64,000 nt of DNA from Cladochytrium replicatum (GCA_025526935.1 JAHLKD010000138.1:28918-92917); one strand, 5' to 3'. Shown: positions 1 through 12,462, counted from the first letter of the stretch. Numbers and translations: made by a program. Notes: a model not told the origin generated them from the sequence alone.

Positions 1-126
1 GCTCAAACGATGACTCCTCCATGAAAGCTATGGGGGCGGTAGTCGTTTGGTTGAATTTATGCTGTTTATAACGAAGCTTTTTTATCAAGATTTTCGTGAG
101 TTCGGTCGCGCTGTGCCACCAAACGA

Positions 127-1191
127 ATGGCATCCAACAACCACGATGCCTATTGGACCGATTACCTGGAGTTGGACTATCTAGAGCTGGATCCCGCCCT
201 CCAAGAGGTCTACCCTGACCAATACGCTACATCAGACTCTCTTGGTCCATCGGACACTTCCCACTCGACAAGGGATATTCTGGCCGGCATATTGGATGAC
301 TTCTGGGACAGCTCTTCGTCTTCGTACGACCATCTTTATCGTGCTATTCCGCGTGTTCCACAGAAAAAACTTCCACAAGGACATACTCCTCCAAGGTTAC
401 CGCTTGAGCTCATCGACTACATTCTCATCATCCTCGGTCGATGGGGCGACAATCCAATTTTAGCGTTCAGAGCAGCGACACAATTGAGGCGGCGGCACGT
501 GCAGGCTCGAATTATCGACCTTATCATTTCAGTTGACATCGCTAGCGAACGTGGATTTGTTGGTGTACTGGATATGTACAAGGAGCGTAGAACGCCAATG
601 GTCTACACTTCGGGTGCGATGGACAACGCGAGCGGATACGGACACACGAATATATTGGAGTGGTGGAAGGCGAGTGATCTTAAAATGCTTTGGAGCGCAA
701 AGGCGATGGGATGGGCGAGCATAGAAGGTCACGTCGCAGTGCTTGAGTGGTGGAAGCAGAGTGGACTCGAATTGAAGTACAATGTGTGGGTGATGCCAAT
801 GGCGTCCAAGCACGGGCATGTCGATGTGCTCGAGTGGTGGAAGAGCAGCGGACTGCCTATCAAATGGACGGATCATACGATGGACTATGCTAGCAAGTAC
901 GGCCACGTGCATGTGCTCGAGTGGTGGAAGCAGAGCGGCCTGGCCCTCAAATACAGCGTGTATGCTTTACCTTTTGCTAGCGAAAACGGGAATGTAGCTG
1001 TGCTGGAGTGGTGGAAGACCAGCGGCTTGGAATTAAAATGGTCGGATGATGCAATGGAGGCGGTTTGGCGAAGCGGGAACACGGAGGTGATTGAGTGGTG
1101 GAGAAAGAGTGGTCTAATAGACTCGAAGCATAAGAAGAAAGGTGGTGGTGCTCTCAAGATGATGCGAAGTTGGCTGAACATGCTAGAGTAG
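127..1191 (+). CDS. Ankyrin-like WW-rich repeat protein, 354 aa
   Basis: Single-exon gene starting at a true ATG. Residues 1-~85 are acidic and low in complexity. From about residue 144 the protein is a run of 29-residue repeats: six full units and a partial seventh, each built on the pattern V-L-E-W-W-K-x-S-G-L-x-L-K-W followed by A-M-x-x-A-S-x-x-G. The spacing and the A-S-x-x-G-H turn resemble degenerate ankyrin repeats, although the unit is shorter than the usual 33 residues. Such repeats normally make a solenoid for protein binding, and no enzymatic motif is visible. Decayed relatives lie at 12463-13260 and 16226-16348, so this is a local member of an expanding family. Its specific role is unknown. 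Confidence 0.85.
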   Translation: MASNNHDAYWTDYLELDYLELDPALQEVYPDQYATSDSLGPSDTSHSTRDILAGILDDFWDSSSSSYDHLYRAIPRVPQKKLPQGHTPPRLPLELIDYILIILGRWGDNPILAFRAATQLRRRHVQARIIDLIISVDIASERGFVGVLDMYKERRTPMVYTSGAMDNASGYGHTNILEWWKASDLKMLWSAKAMGWASIEGHVAVLEWWKQSGLELKYNVWVMPMASKHGHVDVLEWWKSSGLPIKWTDHTMDYASKYGHVHVLEWWKQSGLALKYSVYALPFASENGNVAVLEWWKTSGLELKWSDDAMEAVWRSGNTEVIEWWRKSGLIDSKHKKKGGGALKMMRSWLNMLE

Positions 1192-3908
1192 TGGATCTCA
1201 TGTAGTATTTCTTTTTTGGACACGATTACGTATTTGGATCAAAAGTAGATTCACCAGTCATCATCATTTCAATTATGGCTGCTGGTTTTGTTGTGATTCA
1301 CGGTTCAAATGAACCCTCGCCAACATCATTCAACTTCTCTCTGTGCAGCAACGTGAAACCCAAAGTATATGGGAGCAATGGTGCGGTCGATGTGTTTAGT
1401 TCTCACTCTTACTCCGGGATATTCAAGCTCAAGCTGGCTTCCGTATTTGTACAAGAATGAGTGTTCAATTCGCTCCATCTGTTATGGAAGACTTTGAGAT
1501 TCCATAAAAACGCCCAAATGAGCGCAATAAAAATGCAGGCCGAACAAGAGCCGCTGCGAGGGCAGAACTCACCAGGATCGAGGAAAATAGCGCAGGAGTT
1601 TCGCTTTCGTTCTTGCAATCGCTCGGCTTCTTAACCACTGCGTTCCCTGCTATTTCAACTCGATGTGTTACGTTCGATACCGAGCCTGAAAAGCACGCCC
1701 CGCCAAGACCCGTACCGATATCGGTTGCAGCTGATCGATGGATTACGGCAGCTGTGAACGGAGTTTACGGAAGACCGTGTGTGAAGCGATTGTGAAGGAA
1801 AGCTGACGATCAGCGATCGGCGAAGATGGTTATTTTCGAGTTGATGCAGTGGGCGCGCCGATTGAGTGGGTAAGACTTTTCGACGCAGTTCAGGATCGAT
1901 ATTTGGAGGAGTCCCTATCCCTGGACGAATTGTTTGATGCGAGTGGAAATGAGGAGAAGCTTTTCTATGGACTCATGGATTCGATTATGAAGCAGAATCT
2001 TGGGTATCTGTTCGATTCAATTCCAGAAGACTTTTGCCAATCACACTGGGCGTGGAAGCCTACACGATTGGTCGAGGATAACCCTTTTGAAATGGATTGG
2101 AAGGGACAAGAAAATCTGTGCGGGGTGAAAAGTGGAATGCGCTCTGTTTGGTGATTGGGCAAGATTCAAGATCACAACATGCGACTGCAACAGTACATGC
2201 TCATCCACCACAACAATTGGCAATGACGAAATTGCTTCAACTCGGTGCTATATGCCACTGCGACACTGCATATCTGAGGGCTGTCAGAACAGAAGAACCA
2301 TGTGTCTCACATCTGTATGCTGCACTGGATCGCTATCTGAAAGAATCGAACCAACCCTCTCCTGTAGATGATGAAGACCTCGTGACGGCGTCGCGCGAAA
2401 ACTATCTAAGCAAGACTGCAAATAGGTCTATTCTTCCACCGCCGCAGTCAGCTGCTTCCATTCCAGTTCTGTCTATCTTGCGAGTCAGTGTCCCGTTACC
2501 AGAAGAGAATGAAGATGCGGATTCTAGTTTTCCTCGCCAATGCTGTTCTGAGGAGACTTGAGTTCTGTCCCAGATTTCACCCCACATCCTCCACAAGATA
2601 TATGGTCCATCCAAAATTTGGAATCTGAATCAGTTTCTGGAAACCACGTTTCCTCATGGATGGGATCTCCGTGCACAGCAGGCAGCTACTAACAAGAAAA
2701 TGCAAGCCTGCGCTAGAAAGCTTACCTACGATTGTACTCTATGCGTAAGCATTCTAACTCTCATTGTTCTAGTTACAAAGGAATGCTCATCAGCGACTCT
2801 TTTTCGCAGGGAGCTGAATCGTTGGACCCAGTACTTAACAGAACGGCGGACATGATCGAGGACGACCCACCTACTTTTCTCGTCCACTGATACGATCGTG
2901 ATCGTCAAAATATCACACAAGAAGAGGAGCAGAAAATCGTTGAAATATGTGCGAAACTCAGATCACAAACCGAGGAAGTATGTTCCAAGATCTCTGGTGA
3001 GTGATTTAAAAGAGTGCTGGATTTTATTAGGGCTCATGTATTTCAGGCTAACACCCTCACACAGAACGTGCTGCATTCTGCAATCGTAAAAGGGATCAAT
3101 CCACTTCAACAACGGAGTAGAATGACAACGATAGACCTCACCGAATCTTGGATGCCGTTTCCAAGAAATCGATTGTGGGGCGTCGGGAGTGAGGGATATC
3201 AGAACCTATATAGGTGCATCGACGACAAGGCGGACAACAAGATGGAACGCGAACAGGCGATGTGGAGATCAATACCTTGCATATGTGCTAACTGAGTGGG
3301 ATGGTGGTTACGATTTGATATAAAGGACCTCATCGCGGTGTGTGGATAAGAGCTTTTTGGAATCAAGGGACGAGTTTTGACTCTTTATCAAAGATCAGTG
3401 AGAAAACAGCCATTGAGCATCTGCTCTTCCGATCCGCAGGTTGTGTCACTTGCGTTCGTGTCGGTCTGTTAAATGCAAGATTGCCCATATTCTCTTGATT
3501 GCTCAATGTAATTTTATAGGCTCTGGTTTGCTCGAAAAAGATATTGAAGCGCAGAACTTCATTGCCCTGCCGCTCATGCACAGGAAGCAAGTGTGAAGTT
3601 CCGAGCTCAAGCTCGAGCACTCGGAATATAGGAGGGCTGAAAGTTGTTGTTGCGTGCGATGACTATGGAGAAAACTATGACGAAGAAGAGTGGCAAGAAG
3701 TGAACATGGCTGCATACTACGGCAAACAGGGGATAGAGTACGAACGGCGACGCCGAGTGTGGATAGGTTGGTTCAAAATTGAAGTCGGTCAGTTGTAAAG
3801 ACGTACGGGCGGAAGAATCTGGGAGGTCTTGCGAGACGAACTACTCCAGCTGAAGATCCGAACGATCAAATTGAAGTTCCCCTTTCCGATCGATCTGGGA
3901 TACCAGTA
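1192..3908. other. Poorly coding stretch, possible decayed gene
   Basis: I find no gene model I can defend. On the plus strand several short open stretches have protein-like composition, for example around 1855-2150 and 2230-2560. Both contain a similar R-Y-L-(E/K)-E-S segment, which may be an internal repeat. They are separated by stops without clear splice sites. This could be a multi-exon lineage-specific gene or the remains of one. I recognise no domain. Confidence 0.3.
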
Positions 3909-4426
3909 ATGGATCCTTCGAACCCAGCTCGAAAGCCCGCATCTGCACCGCCGACGAAGAACCCAGTACCAAAGTCGATCGAGTTGGATCTTGATTCTGA
4001 ATCGGAGGACGAAAACGTCTCCGAAGCGATCCAGGCAATGAGGGAGCGGGTGAAGAACAAACGGGCACGAACTCCTACTCGAACCCCAACTATATACACG
4101 CTCCAGATCCAATCCCGATATGTCAAATCAGAGAGCTGGGATCAATGCAGATGCGTTTGATATTTTGTTCACGGTGGATGTGGAGCGAGGGCAAATGCTG
4201 AATGAAGAAGAGGTGCACGGTGTGGAGCACAGAGATGTGGACGATGAGACGGCTTTGTGGTACATTAATTGTTGTCTTTCTTGTAGTTAATGACGTTTCA
4301 AATGCACAAGCGAAAAACAATATCCCAACTGTCGAACCTGAGACGGTACGAGTGATTCTGATCTTCACCATTCTGATCTGCATTACAACAATATTTGTTA
4401 TTTTTTTCAAATTGAAACAGGCATAG
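3909..4426 (+). other. Possible small membrane protein gene, structure unresolved
   Basis: An ATG at 3909 opens a Lys/Pro/Ser-rich then acidic stretch of about 70 residues. A second open stretch in another frame (about 4120-4265) is strongly acidic. A third (about 4290-4426) ends in a clear 19-residue hydrophobic segment (V-I-L-I-F-T-I-L-I-C...) followed by a short basic tail, as in a tail-anchored protein. I could not join the three with convincing splice sites, so this may be a multi-exon gene or a decaying one. It converges on the coatomer gene, whose stop is 116 bp away. Function unknown. Confidence 0.25.
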
Positions 4427-4541
4427 AAAAGAAAACATCCTTTGATCGATTAATTCAGATCACATTTTATGACTGATGCGAAAAACACAATCCCCATCTC
4501 ACATATACCCGTCTCATTCCCTTTCGAGTTGGTTGGGACTT

Positions 4542-7500
4542 TTATGGTGCTGCTGCTGCTTGGGCTTTTTGGCTCAATGTAATCTGTACCAAACGTAGAA
4601 TTGAAGGCCAGATTCAAATCATTACGGAAAAACGATGTACCTTGTCGCCAAGACTAAGTGCAATGCCTTGTGTTTTTGATCGAATGCGAATGTGCCCAGT
4701 GATGCTCTCTCCAATCTTTTCCAAGCTGATGTTTGCAAGCGCGTCCTCACCTGATTGGAGAAAATCAGCAACTAAATTGACTTTTCTGACGTCAGACTTA
4801 CCAAAGATGCTGCGAGCATACATGTTAGTGGCCAAGAAACCGCACTCTCCGGAAAGCGCGTGGTCTGGGGTCAAGCAGCTCATGTTGGTCGACTTCATGA
4901 TATGTTCCAAGTATTTTCGTAAGTCACTAACAAGCCAAATCAAACCATTGCGCACAAGTGGTAGCAAGCGATCCCAAGTTACGTGATGTTTGTGTTGACG
5001 TTAACCTTGTTTTCCCACTCAAACTCGGTCCACATCGAACGGAACTGGGTCTCGTTGCAGTAGGCGGGTTTGATGTAGTCCATGATGTCAATGTGGATGT
5101 CGTTCAGAATCACGCAGTGCATGTCCAGCGCGGATGGGCCATCGTACACAATGTTACCAAAGATCACACCTGTTTCTGTTGAAGAAACCTGCAAACAGGA
5201 GAATGAGATGAACTCTATGACAATTTTTAGCCCAGATACTTTGATATTCGCTTTGATAGCGTGGAATCCGTGGGGACCCAGAGTGTGCGGGGCTGGACGT
5301 TCGACCAGCTTGAGGTCACCGAGTGTCGAGAACTCGAGCGTCAAGTTCTGCAGTGTCTCATTGGTTTGGTTGACAATAAGTACATCTGAATGGAAGAATA
5401 TGAGTCCATTCTCCTCAAGAAACGTTCTCAATCTCACCAAGCAAGATGTCGTATTGGTGGACATTGACATATGCCTCCGCATAAACGGAGTCGGAGAATC
5501 CTACGCAAAAATTTGAATCCGGATCGCATCACCGCACACGCACGAACCTGTAAGTTGGACTACACGGCTCAACTTTGAGATGTAATCGTCAGAACGCTCG
5601 TTCTGTCCAGTTGCCCTCGTAAGATCAAGCTCGTACTAACAGAAAGGTGCACATTGTAAGTTTAATCCCCGACATTCATTAACGCACTCACCTCATCCGA
5701 CCCATCGCCGACCGCCCGCTTGCTCTTCAAATGCCTGAACATGATCGCATCGTCCACCTGCACGTTAACAGCTTTGCCCTTCCTCAATGCCTCAGCAGCT
5801 TTGTTCTTCTCCTCCTTCTTCTGCTCCTCCTGCACGAGCAACGCGTATGCCTTGTGGCATTCCTCGACGAACACTTCGCGAAGGACACCTTCTGCCGGGA
5901 CTGAGGCGAGAACTCGGAGGCATGCCATGATGCGGTCGTGCGAGTCTTCATCGATTGGGGAGGTAGGAAATTCGGAGCGACCGACACGGATGATGCTTGT
6001 CATAATCAGCATTGCCTTTTTGGCAACTTGTCAGCAACATACAAGACAGTTTGTACAAGCGCACGGTTCTTACCTCAGCCTTCATTGCATTTACTCGTGC
6101 ATGGTCGGAGCTGACATCGCCATAACGCAGCACAAGTTTCGTCAAGGCGGTGGAGAGTACCGACCCCAGGAAGTAGTCCCCGTTAAGAATGAAACCTAAA
6201 ACACACAATCGCAAGTCAGACGACTGATTAAAGTTTAATTTTCTTGACACTCACCTCGCAACGGGTTCCTGCTGTTCTTGGTGTCTCTCGCCCCCTTCGC
6301 AGATCCCGACAACGCACTCTCGGTCGCGTAGGTACCATCCGCCAGCACACGCCTTGCGGACTGTTCGGGCGACTTTGCCGATGCAGATTTAGCCTCCCCA
6401 TCTTCGTTTTGCTCCTCGAGTGCTCGCTAATTAAAGGTGAGTGTCGGAATGTCGAATCTAGTAATGGAAGTGGTACCTGCTCGGACGCCAAGATTGGGAC
6501 CTCGCCCAAACCAGTGCGAATCTGGCGAACTGCCTCCTCGATTGCTGAAATAAGAACAATGATAAGGACTAATTGGGGACATTCAGCCAGTTCCTACATG
6601 ACACGTCAAGTGCAAATTCTCCGATGATCCAAAGAGCTCCACGAACCACTCTTCCCGTCTTCATTTCGTTGAAAGTCTCCAAAAGTTTGCCAATGATGCT
6701 CTGGCGCAAATGAGGGAACTTTTCGACGACCTCGCGAACAAAAGCAACGACATCAACAGCAGAGGCTGTGTTGCTCTCTCCGAGGAACTCCATAAGAACA
6801 TGCACGACATTTGCAGCCACCTCCGAAAATTTAATGGCACACTGGTGAATCGACTGGATCAAGAGCTGGCGATACTCATTGTTCTGCAGATATGATTTAC
6901 ACTTTTGGAAGCGAAATCGTAAAATATGGCTCTGACCTTCTCGTATTCCTGATCATGCGTCTTAACAAGTTCCTTCTTCAAGAACCCTACAACTTCGTCC
7001 ACGTTGCGGCTCGATACCATTTCCATGGCAATGTTCAAGCACTTCTTCCGAACATCAATATCGGGGCTAAAAATGTAATCTTGAGATTTGAAGTGTTTTC
7101 GATATCCGTGGCGGAATCAGACCTTCCCAATACTCGCAAAATGTCCATCACAAGATCATCGATAACTTTATCGTGCTTCTCACGGAGTTCGCTAAGTCTG
7201 TCGAGGACGATCAACTTTACGTTGTTGTCAGACACTTTCAAGATCAGCTCGATGTACGATTGCGCGACAGCTATACCCAAAAAATAAATGCATTAAATTT
7301 CTGTAACGAATCTTTGTATGCAAAGTCTACCTTTCACTGCATTCGAGGTGGAGGTGAGAGCCACAAGTGTGTTTGCTGCTTCGTACTTGACAGCGGGCGC
7401 TGAACTCGACAGCAACGCAACAAGGCACTGCATGTACTTCGCCTTGTCAGCGGTGGGGAATCGGCAGTCTTTTCGGATCAATTCAATCGCAGCGAGTTGC

Positions 7501-8399
7501 ATGAGTTCGTCAAACGTCGACGTGACTTGGGACCAGACAGAGTTGAGGTATGTCACGGCGAGGGCAGGCTTTACATTGATGAGCATCATGAACGCATTGC
7601 GCTTGGCGTTCTGATCAGATTCCTGAGAGTAAAGTTGTTGGGAAAATGGACTAGATATTAGTTTTTCTGCCTTACCCCAGACAAATACTGAGCAACTAGT
7701 TCTGGCGCGTCCGGAATGAAATAGTCAAAGCTTTTGTAGATGGCATATATGGCGAGAACGGCGTTCTTTCTAACATAAGCGTGGCGATGCTCCTGGAAGT
7801 TAGGGGTTGATGATTGGTAAAAATATGAATTTGTGAAGTGATTACCAGGCACGTTCTGACGGCGGGAACAAGAGGCTCGAGCAGCTCAGCTTCACGGAGC
7901 TTGCACAAAAAACGAAGGGTCATTCCTCTTACAAATTCGTTGGGATGCTGAAGATCATTTCGAAGTGCATTGCTGTGCATCAAATGTCAGATATGTGATA
8001 AATTTGCTGCTCATCCCCACCCACCAGACCAAAATCATCTCTTGCTTCAGTTTGCCGTCGGCATTGTGTTTCGGGCAAATCTCCCAGTAAATGAGCAAAA
8101 GCTTTTTCAGCTGCTTGTTTTTGGAGGGCACAACGAATCGGATGATGTGCATGAGCAGTTGGGGGGCAGGGTCGCCGTTGAGCATGAGCAGAAGGATCTT
8201 CTTCATGGTTTCAATTTTTTGCGGGTCTTTCCCGTTCTCGAGCTGTGAGCGGAGGTCCTGGATGCTCGTTTGGTCTTTGTCATCTGTAGAACGGCGTGTA
8301 TTGGCAGTGTGTACTTTCATAAAGTGTTGCCAAAAGGTTTTTACACGTACCATCTGCCTGAATGACCGTGTAAGCAACGGAAGACTCTGGTGCCGCCAT
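4542..8399 (-). CDS. SEC26: Coatomer subunit beta (COPI coat), 957 aa, 19 exons
   Basis: Beta subunit of the COPI coat that buds vesicles for Golgi-to-ER retrieval. I placed 19 exons: 8351-8399, 8025-8283, 7846-7972, 7676-7792, 7331-7622, 7123-7270, 6937-7066, 6598-6883, 6477-6544, 6255-6426, 6074-6195, 5692-6015, 5548-5635, 5438-5500, 5240-5385, 4983-5188, 4802-4926, 4641-4750 and 4542-4583. They sum to 2874 nt with no internal stop, and 957 aa is close to the family length of about 950. The N-terminal half is the adaptin-like helical solenoid (H-P-N-E-F-V-R-G near residue 105). A charged Lys/Glu linker follows, then the C-terminal appendage with [10 protein letters not shown] and a G-D-K-I-T-L end. 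All introns are about 45-75 nt. Confidence 0.97.
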
Positions 8400-8657
8400 A
8401 ATGAGTTATAACGCTTCGAAATGGGTGGTTTGAGGGATCTCGTTCAGGTTGGATTATTGGGTCCAACGCTTCGAAACGGTATGCACAGGAATGCTACGCT
8501 AGCAATGCTGCGCGGGGTTCAGTTCAGAGTTCCGGCGTAGTTGTGACAGAGTAGCCGTGGGTTGTGTGCCGTGTTGTCCCAAGCTCCTTCCACCTACGTT
8601 CGAAACACTGCCACAAAGCCAGTGTCAGTCTCAACACAACCAGCGCCAAAATTCATC
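8400..8657. promoter_or_regulatory. Shared upstream region of coatomer beta and FUN14 genes
   Basis: The two start codons point away from each other across 258 bp, so both promoters must lie here or inside the transcribed leaders. A short direct repeat, with two copies of cgcttcgaaa at about 8411-8420 and 8467-8476, could be a shared binding site. I recognise no named element. Confidence 0.35.
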
Positions 8658-9428
8658 ATGGCTGACAAAGGTACATACAACCTACCAGTACTGCAGTTGC
8701 GTGGAACACCGCATCAGTTTACTCACTATTCATGTTGTTGGAAATGCAGCCCAGAACAACACCGCACCTCCTGCTGTCACCCACACAGCTGCTGCAGCTC
8801 AATCCCTCATTGCCTCATCGACAAACCCCTCCGCTATCTCCACAGACCCCGCAAAGTACTCCGAAATCGGAATGGCAACCGTATTTGGCGCCTGCTCGGG
8901 TTTTGCTGCAAAGAAGCTCGCTAAAACGTATGAGACCCAAATGGGTGGCACTCTCTGTGACGTTGGTGTTGAAGAAAGTCGTTTTTGTTCTTTAGGGGTG
9001 GCCTCATCGTCGGTCTTGGCTTCATGAGCATCCAAGGTATTCACGAACTGCTCCATTGGACACTGTAATTATTTAATGTTATGATATTTGTATGTGTGTG
9101 AAACAGCCCTCGTCTATGCGGACATCCTCAAGATTAACTGGCCACGGGTTGAAAGCATCATCATTGGTCCTTTGGATCTCGACAAGGACGGAAAGCTCAC
9201 CTCTAAGGATGTCCAAGTCGGTACCGCAAGGTAAACTCCCATCCGCTATTTGAATCGACATCACTTATTGCTGTATTGCAGGTTCATACATGTGCTGACC
9301 ACCGACATGCCCGTAAGTACACCGTGTGGAAGTAAATTTGGAAAGTTGCTAATATTGGTGCTTTTCTGTTTACGTAGAGCGCTGCTGGGTTTTCTGCCGC
9401 CTTCTTGATGGGCTTCCGCTATGGCTAA
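8658..9428 (+). CDS. FUN14-family mitochondrial membrane protein, 145 aa
   Basis: Six exons (8658-8670, 8750-8927, 8996-9036, 9107-9230, 9282-9312, 9378-9428) join to 438 nt. The FUN14 domain covers about residues 45-145. It has the G-x-C-S-G-F-A-A-K-K stretch, a glycine-rich hydrophobic segment (G-G-L-I-V-G-L-G-F), a K-I-N-W-P-R-V-E motif and a final helix ending G-F-R-Y-G. Relatives such as animal FUNDC1 sit in the mitochondrial outer membrane and recruit autophagy proteins. Between the hydrophobic parts lies L-D-L-D-K-D-G-K-L-T, which looks like an EF-hand calcium loop. The Ala/Thr/Pro-rich N terminus (residues 5-40) has no obvious LC3-binding motif, so a role in mitophagy is not shown. 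Confidence 0.9.
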
Positions 9429-10142
9429 TTTCACAGAGTGAAAAGCGGTTTTGTTAGCTTTTTGCGCATGCTTGCTTTTAAGCTCACTTGGAATGGCATT
9501 TTGATAAAGCCGCACTATAATACTTAAAAAGCATCTGAAGTTTTGATTGTCATAATCACAACAATGAGAAGTCACGCTTCAGCAGCTGGCTGCTAGACAG
9601 GTGAGAAAGGAACTCGTTGAATTCTGTCTCCATCAAAGGCTTCCACTTCTAAGTGATCGGTATAACAAGAATCGCTGCATGCCAATTATGTGCTGTCATA
9701 TCGCAGTTGCAGTTGCAAGCTTGTTGGAAAGAACGGTGAAATGAGGCGACCAGTTGGTCTGGACATCACTGATTTCCACACTGTTCTTTGTCCTGTTCGG
9801 AATCGATCAACTTTCTACTATCCATGGTTCAAGCGCATCTTTATTGATGAAATGTCGAGCTGATACCATTTGGCAACTGTATGGCAACTTGGTTGTTTTG
9901 TTTTGCTAGAGTCGCAGTGAATATAAAACCTTCTGTATCCAGCGCTTCCTTAGCATGTTCCGAAATTGTATCATTCATGCTGAGGAACTAGAGATCTTGG
10001 AACGGCTGAACAACGAAATGTGAGTTTGAATGGTGGATGAGCGCGAATGATTTCATGTCAGGTTGTTCGTCTGAACTCCAGATATTTACGTTCCAAATTC
10101 TTGATTTACTTTAGGAGCGACTGAGCATGATGCGAATAAACT
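9429..10142. other. Intergenic, no gene seen
   Basis: This is the space between the stops of two convergent genes. No open frame of note, RNA gene or repeat is visible. Confidence 0.6.
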
Positions 10143-12386
10143 TTAACAGCTCCCAGGAATTCGACAATATTCTGGGAATATCGGCATGGACCCCACACCT
10201 CTTCTCACCAACGAATTACGGAACCAATATAACCGAATCTGAGCTTCTGCTGCGTCCCGAGCATTCCTGTCCGACCATAACCTAGAGAACAGATGAATCT
10301 CAGCATGGTCAAAAGCAAAAGAAGTTGATAAAAACACCTTTCGCCAAGAACTGAGACCCGAGGAAAGAGCGTAGTTATCAGATTGGTCGAATCAGTGAGC
10401 TCACCCCACATGCATGCCGTTCCACCAATCACACGATTCCACTCTGGAGGGTCCGTGCTTGCCAAAGAAAGTCCCATCAGCGGATCATAAGCGTAAATCC
10501 TCTGCCACGTCTAACAGCCATAAACTAGTCAAAACAAAATCTGGACCTTTGAGCCTACATTACCTTGTAGGGGTCGCACCACGATGTCCCGCCCTTCATG
10601 TAATCCCCACGTCCGCAATCTAGGTACAGATAATCCTTAGGTGAAGCAACGACGCTGTACCCCAAATCCACAGCGCGCTTGAGGTTCGAGGCGTCTCTCC
10701 AGACTTGGATGACGGTGTCGTTGGGAAGCTTGATATTGAAATCCAAAACTGCTTCCTCCCAAAACATCCTGGTTTTGTTGGTCCCGAGCGCGGGATCGAC
10801 GGCGTGGTCTTGCAGGTATTGGATTAGTTCACTAAGGGAGGAGAGACTGTGCGAGCGCATAAAGTCTTGGGTTGGGCCGTGGGACGTATAACAACGGTCA
10901 TTAACCTGGTGAGTTTTGAGAATCATGTGAGTTTGAGTGGGATGAGGTAGTTAACCTAGAGGATACCTCGTCCATACCTAAGAATGTATTGTTTAGTCCA
11001 TCATTGCTGCACAATTGCGTCGCCATATTTGCGTACCAAGGTGGAAGTACTGGTCGGGGAACCAGGTCGCCATCTCGCGTAGAAGAGTGGCGACCTTTGT
11101 ATACGTCTCGTTCTTTGATAGATCCAGCTGTCCCGACGGGGGCTACTATCGCTGTCAAAAACCGTGATGTTTCATTACCTGGACAACATACCTGAGCTGC
11201 GTAACTCCACCAGTCCTTCATGGCTCCACATGTTATAAGATCCGGATACCCGATTCCCCAAGCGAAAGTGTGACCTGGCATATCAAACTCGGGAATGATC
11301 CTTACACCGCGATCCATCGCGTACTCTATGATCGACGCGATGTCCTGTTTGGTGTAAGTCTCGAAGGGAGAGTATGCTCCTTTCACAAGATCGGGGAGTG
11401 ATTCACTCTGAACTGGAAAACTCTGCGAATCAACAATGTGCCAGTGCAGCACGCTATGTGAGAATCAATAAATCATTTGAAATCATACACACGGATTTCC
11501 TCTTTGAGATGAATGTGTTCATCTTTCCTAAATGACCATATCTCTCAACTCACTTCATTTTAGAGAAGGAAAGACCGTCGACGACAGAGCGGATGGTCGA
11601 GAGAGTAAGATAGTGTCTCGACGAATCGATGAGAACCCCCCTATATCCAAACCGGGGGGCGTCCGTAATCTCGATAGGCGTCCTTGAAATGGACTTTTGA
11701 AGATTGAAGTATGCGCAGCTGGATTGTGTTGAGTTAGAAGAGAGCGATGGTGGGGGGTATCCCGTGATATTCGGACGAATCAGTTGATACAGTGTCTCGA
11801 TGGCTCTCAGCGCGCCAAAAGACGTAGCAGCGGAGATTTGGATTGTGGAATCTTTGTCTGATACTCTGATCGAGTACGATTCGTCTGTAGAAGGGGTCAG
11901 ATTCGAATCTGACGACGTGAGCGCGATTGACAGAGTGGTGAAACCCGACGTCTGCGATGGCGTTAGTGTGGGGCATTGAGATAAGTCGCCAAAGATGTAC
12001 GAGCTGTATCGGGCCCAAGCACGTTCTACGCGTGGGGATGAAGCATTTGGGAATACGAGAGCGATTGGTAGGGCGATTCGGCGTGTTGTTGCGCCGAGCG
12101 AAATTGATTTTGGTCGCGGAAAAAGAGGAATTTCAAGCGGGGGTAAGGCGGATACGGCGAACGGGATTGAAACATCGAATGAGGGGTTCGAGATTGATGG
12201 TGGACTGGCTGGATCATGCACGCGGAGAAGGAAGTGGAGGGATGTCGCTAGACAGGCGAGGAGAATTGCGACGAGCGACATGAGGAGTGAGACGACGGGG
12301 ACGGAGGTGAGGCATAAACGAATGCGGGAGGTCGAAGGACCAACGGAAACATTCTGTGGTTTTGTTGGTGTTTCTGTGTTAGGCAT
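10143..12386 (-). CDS. Beta-N-acetylhexosaminidase, GH20, membrane-anchored, 618 aa
   Basis: Removes terminal N-acetylglucosamine or galactosamine from chitin oligomers and glycans. Seven exons (11554-12386, 11192-11453, 11037-11142, 10967-10977, 10564-10905, 10338-10501, 10143-10281) give 1857 nt. The start is the ATG at 12386, because the longer open frame upstream begins at TTG. One hydrophobic segment at about residues 29-52 suggests a signal anchor with a lumenal or extracellular enzyme. The GH20b domain spans about 75-255. The catalytic barrel then shows R-G-V-L-I-D-S-S-R-H, L-H-W-H-I-V-D-S-Q-S-F-P and P-E-F-D-M-P-G-H. The catalytic pair is D403-E404 in H-L-G-M-D-E-V, and W-G-E comes later. 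The exon coding the catalytic pair is only 11 nt long. Confidence 0.93.
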
Positions 12387-12462
12387 TTTGTTAGAAATTG
12401 GAAATGTCAAAGCCAGTGAAAATGTCAAATTTTGTGGAGCCGACCGACGGAATTCTTGTGCT

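Noticed and set aside
529-1223. Antisense open frames over the WW-repeat gene
   Set aside because: They repeat with the same 87-bp period as the sense gene and are mirror products of it.
12387-12428. Longer N terminus for the hexosaminidase
   Set aside because: The extension starts at TTG. The ATG at 12386 has an A at -3 and leaves a normal signal anchor.
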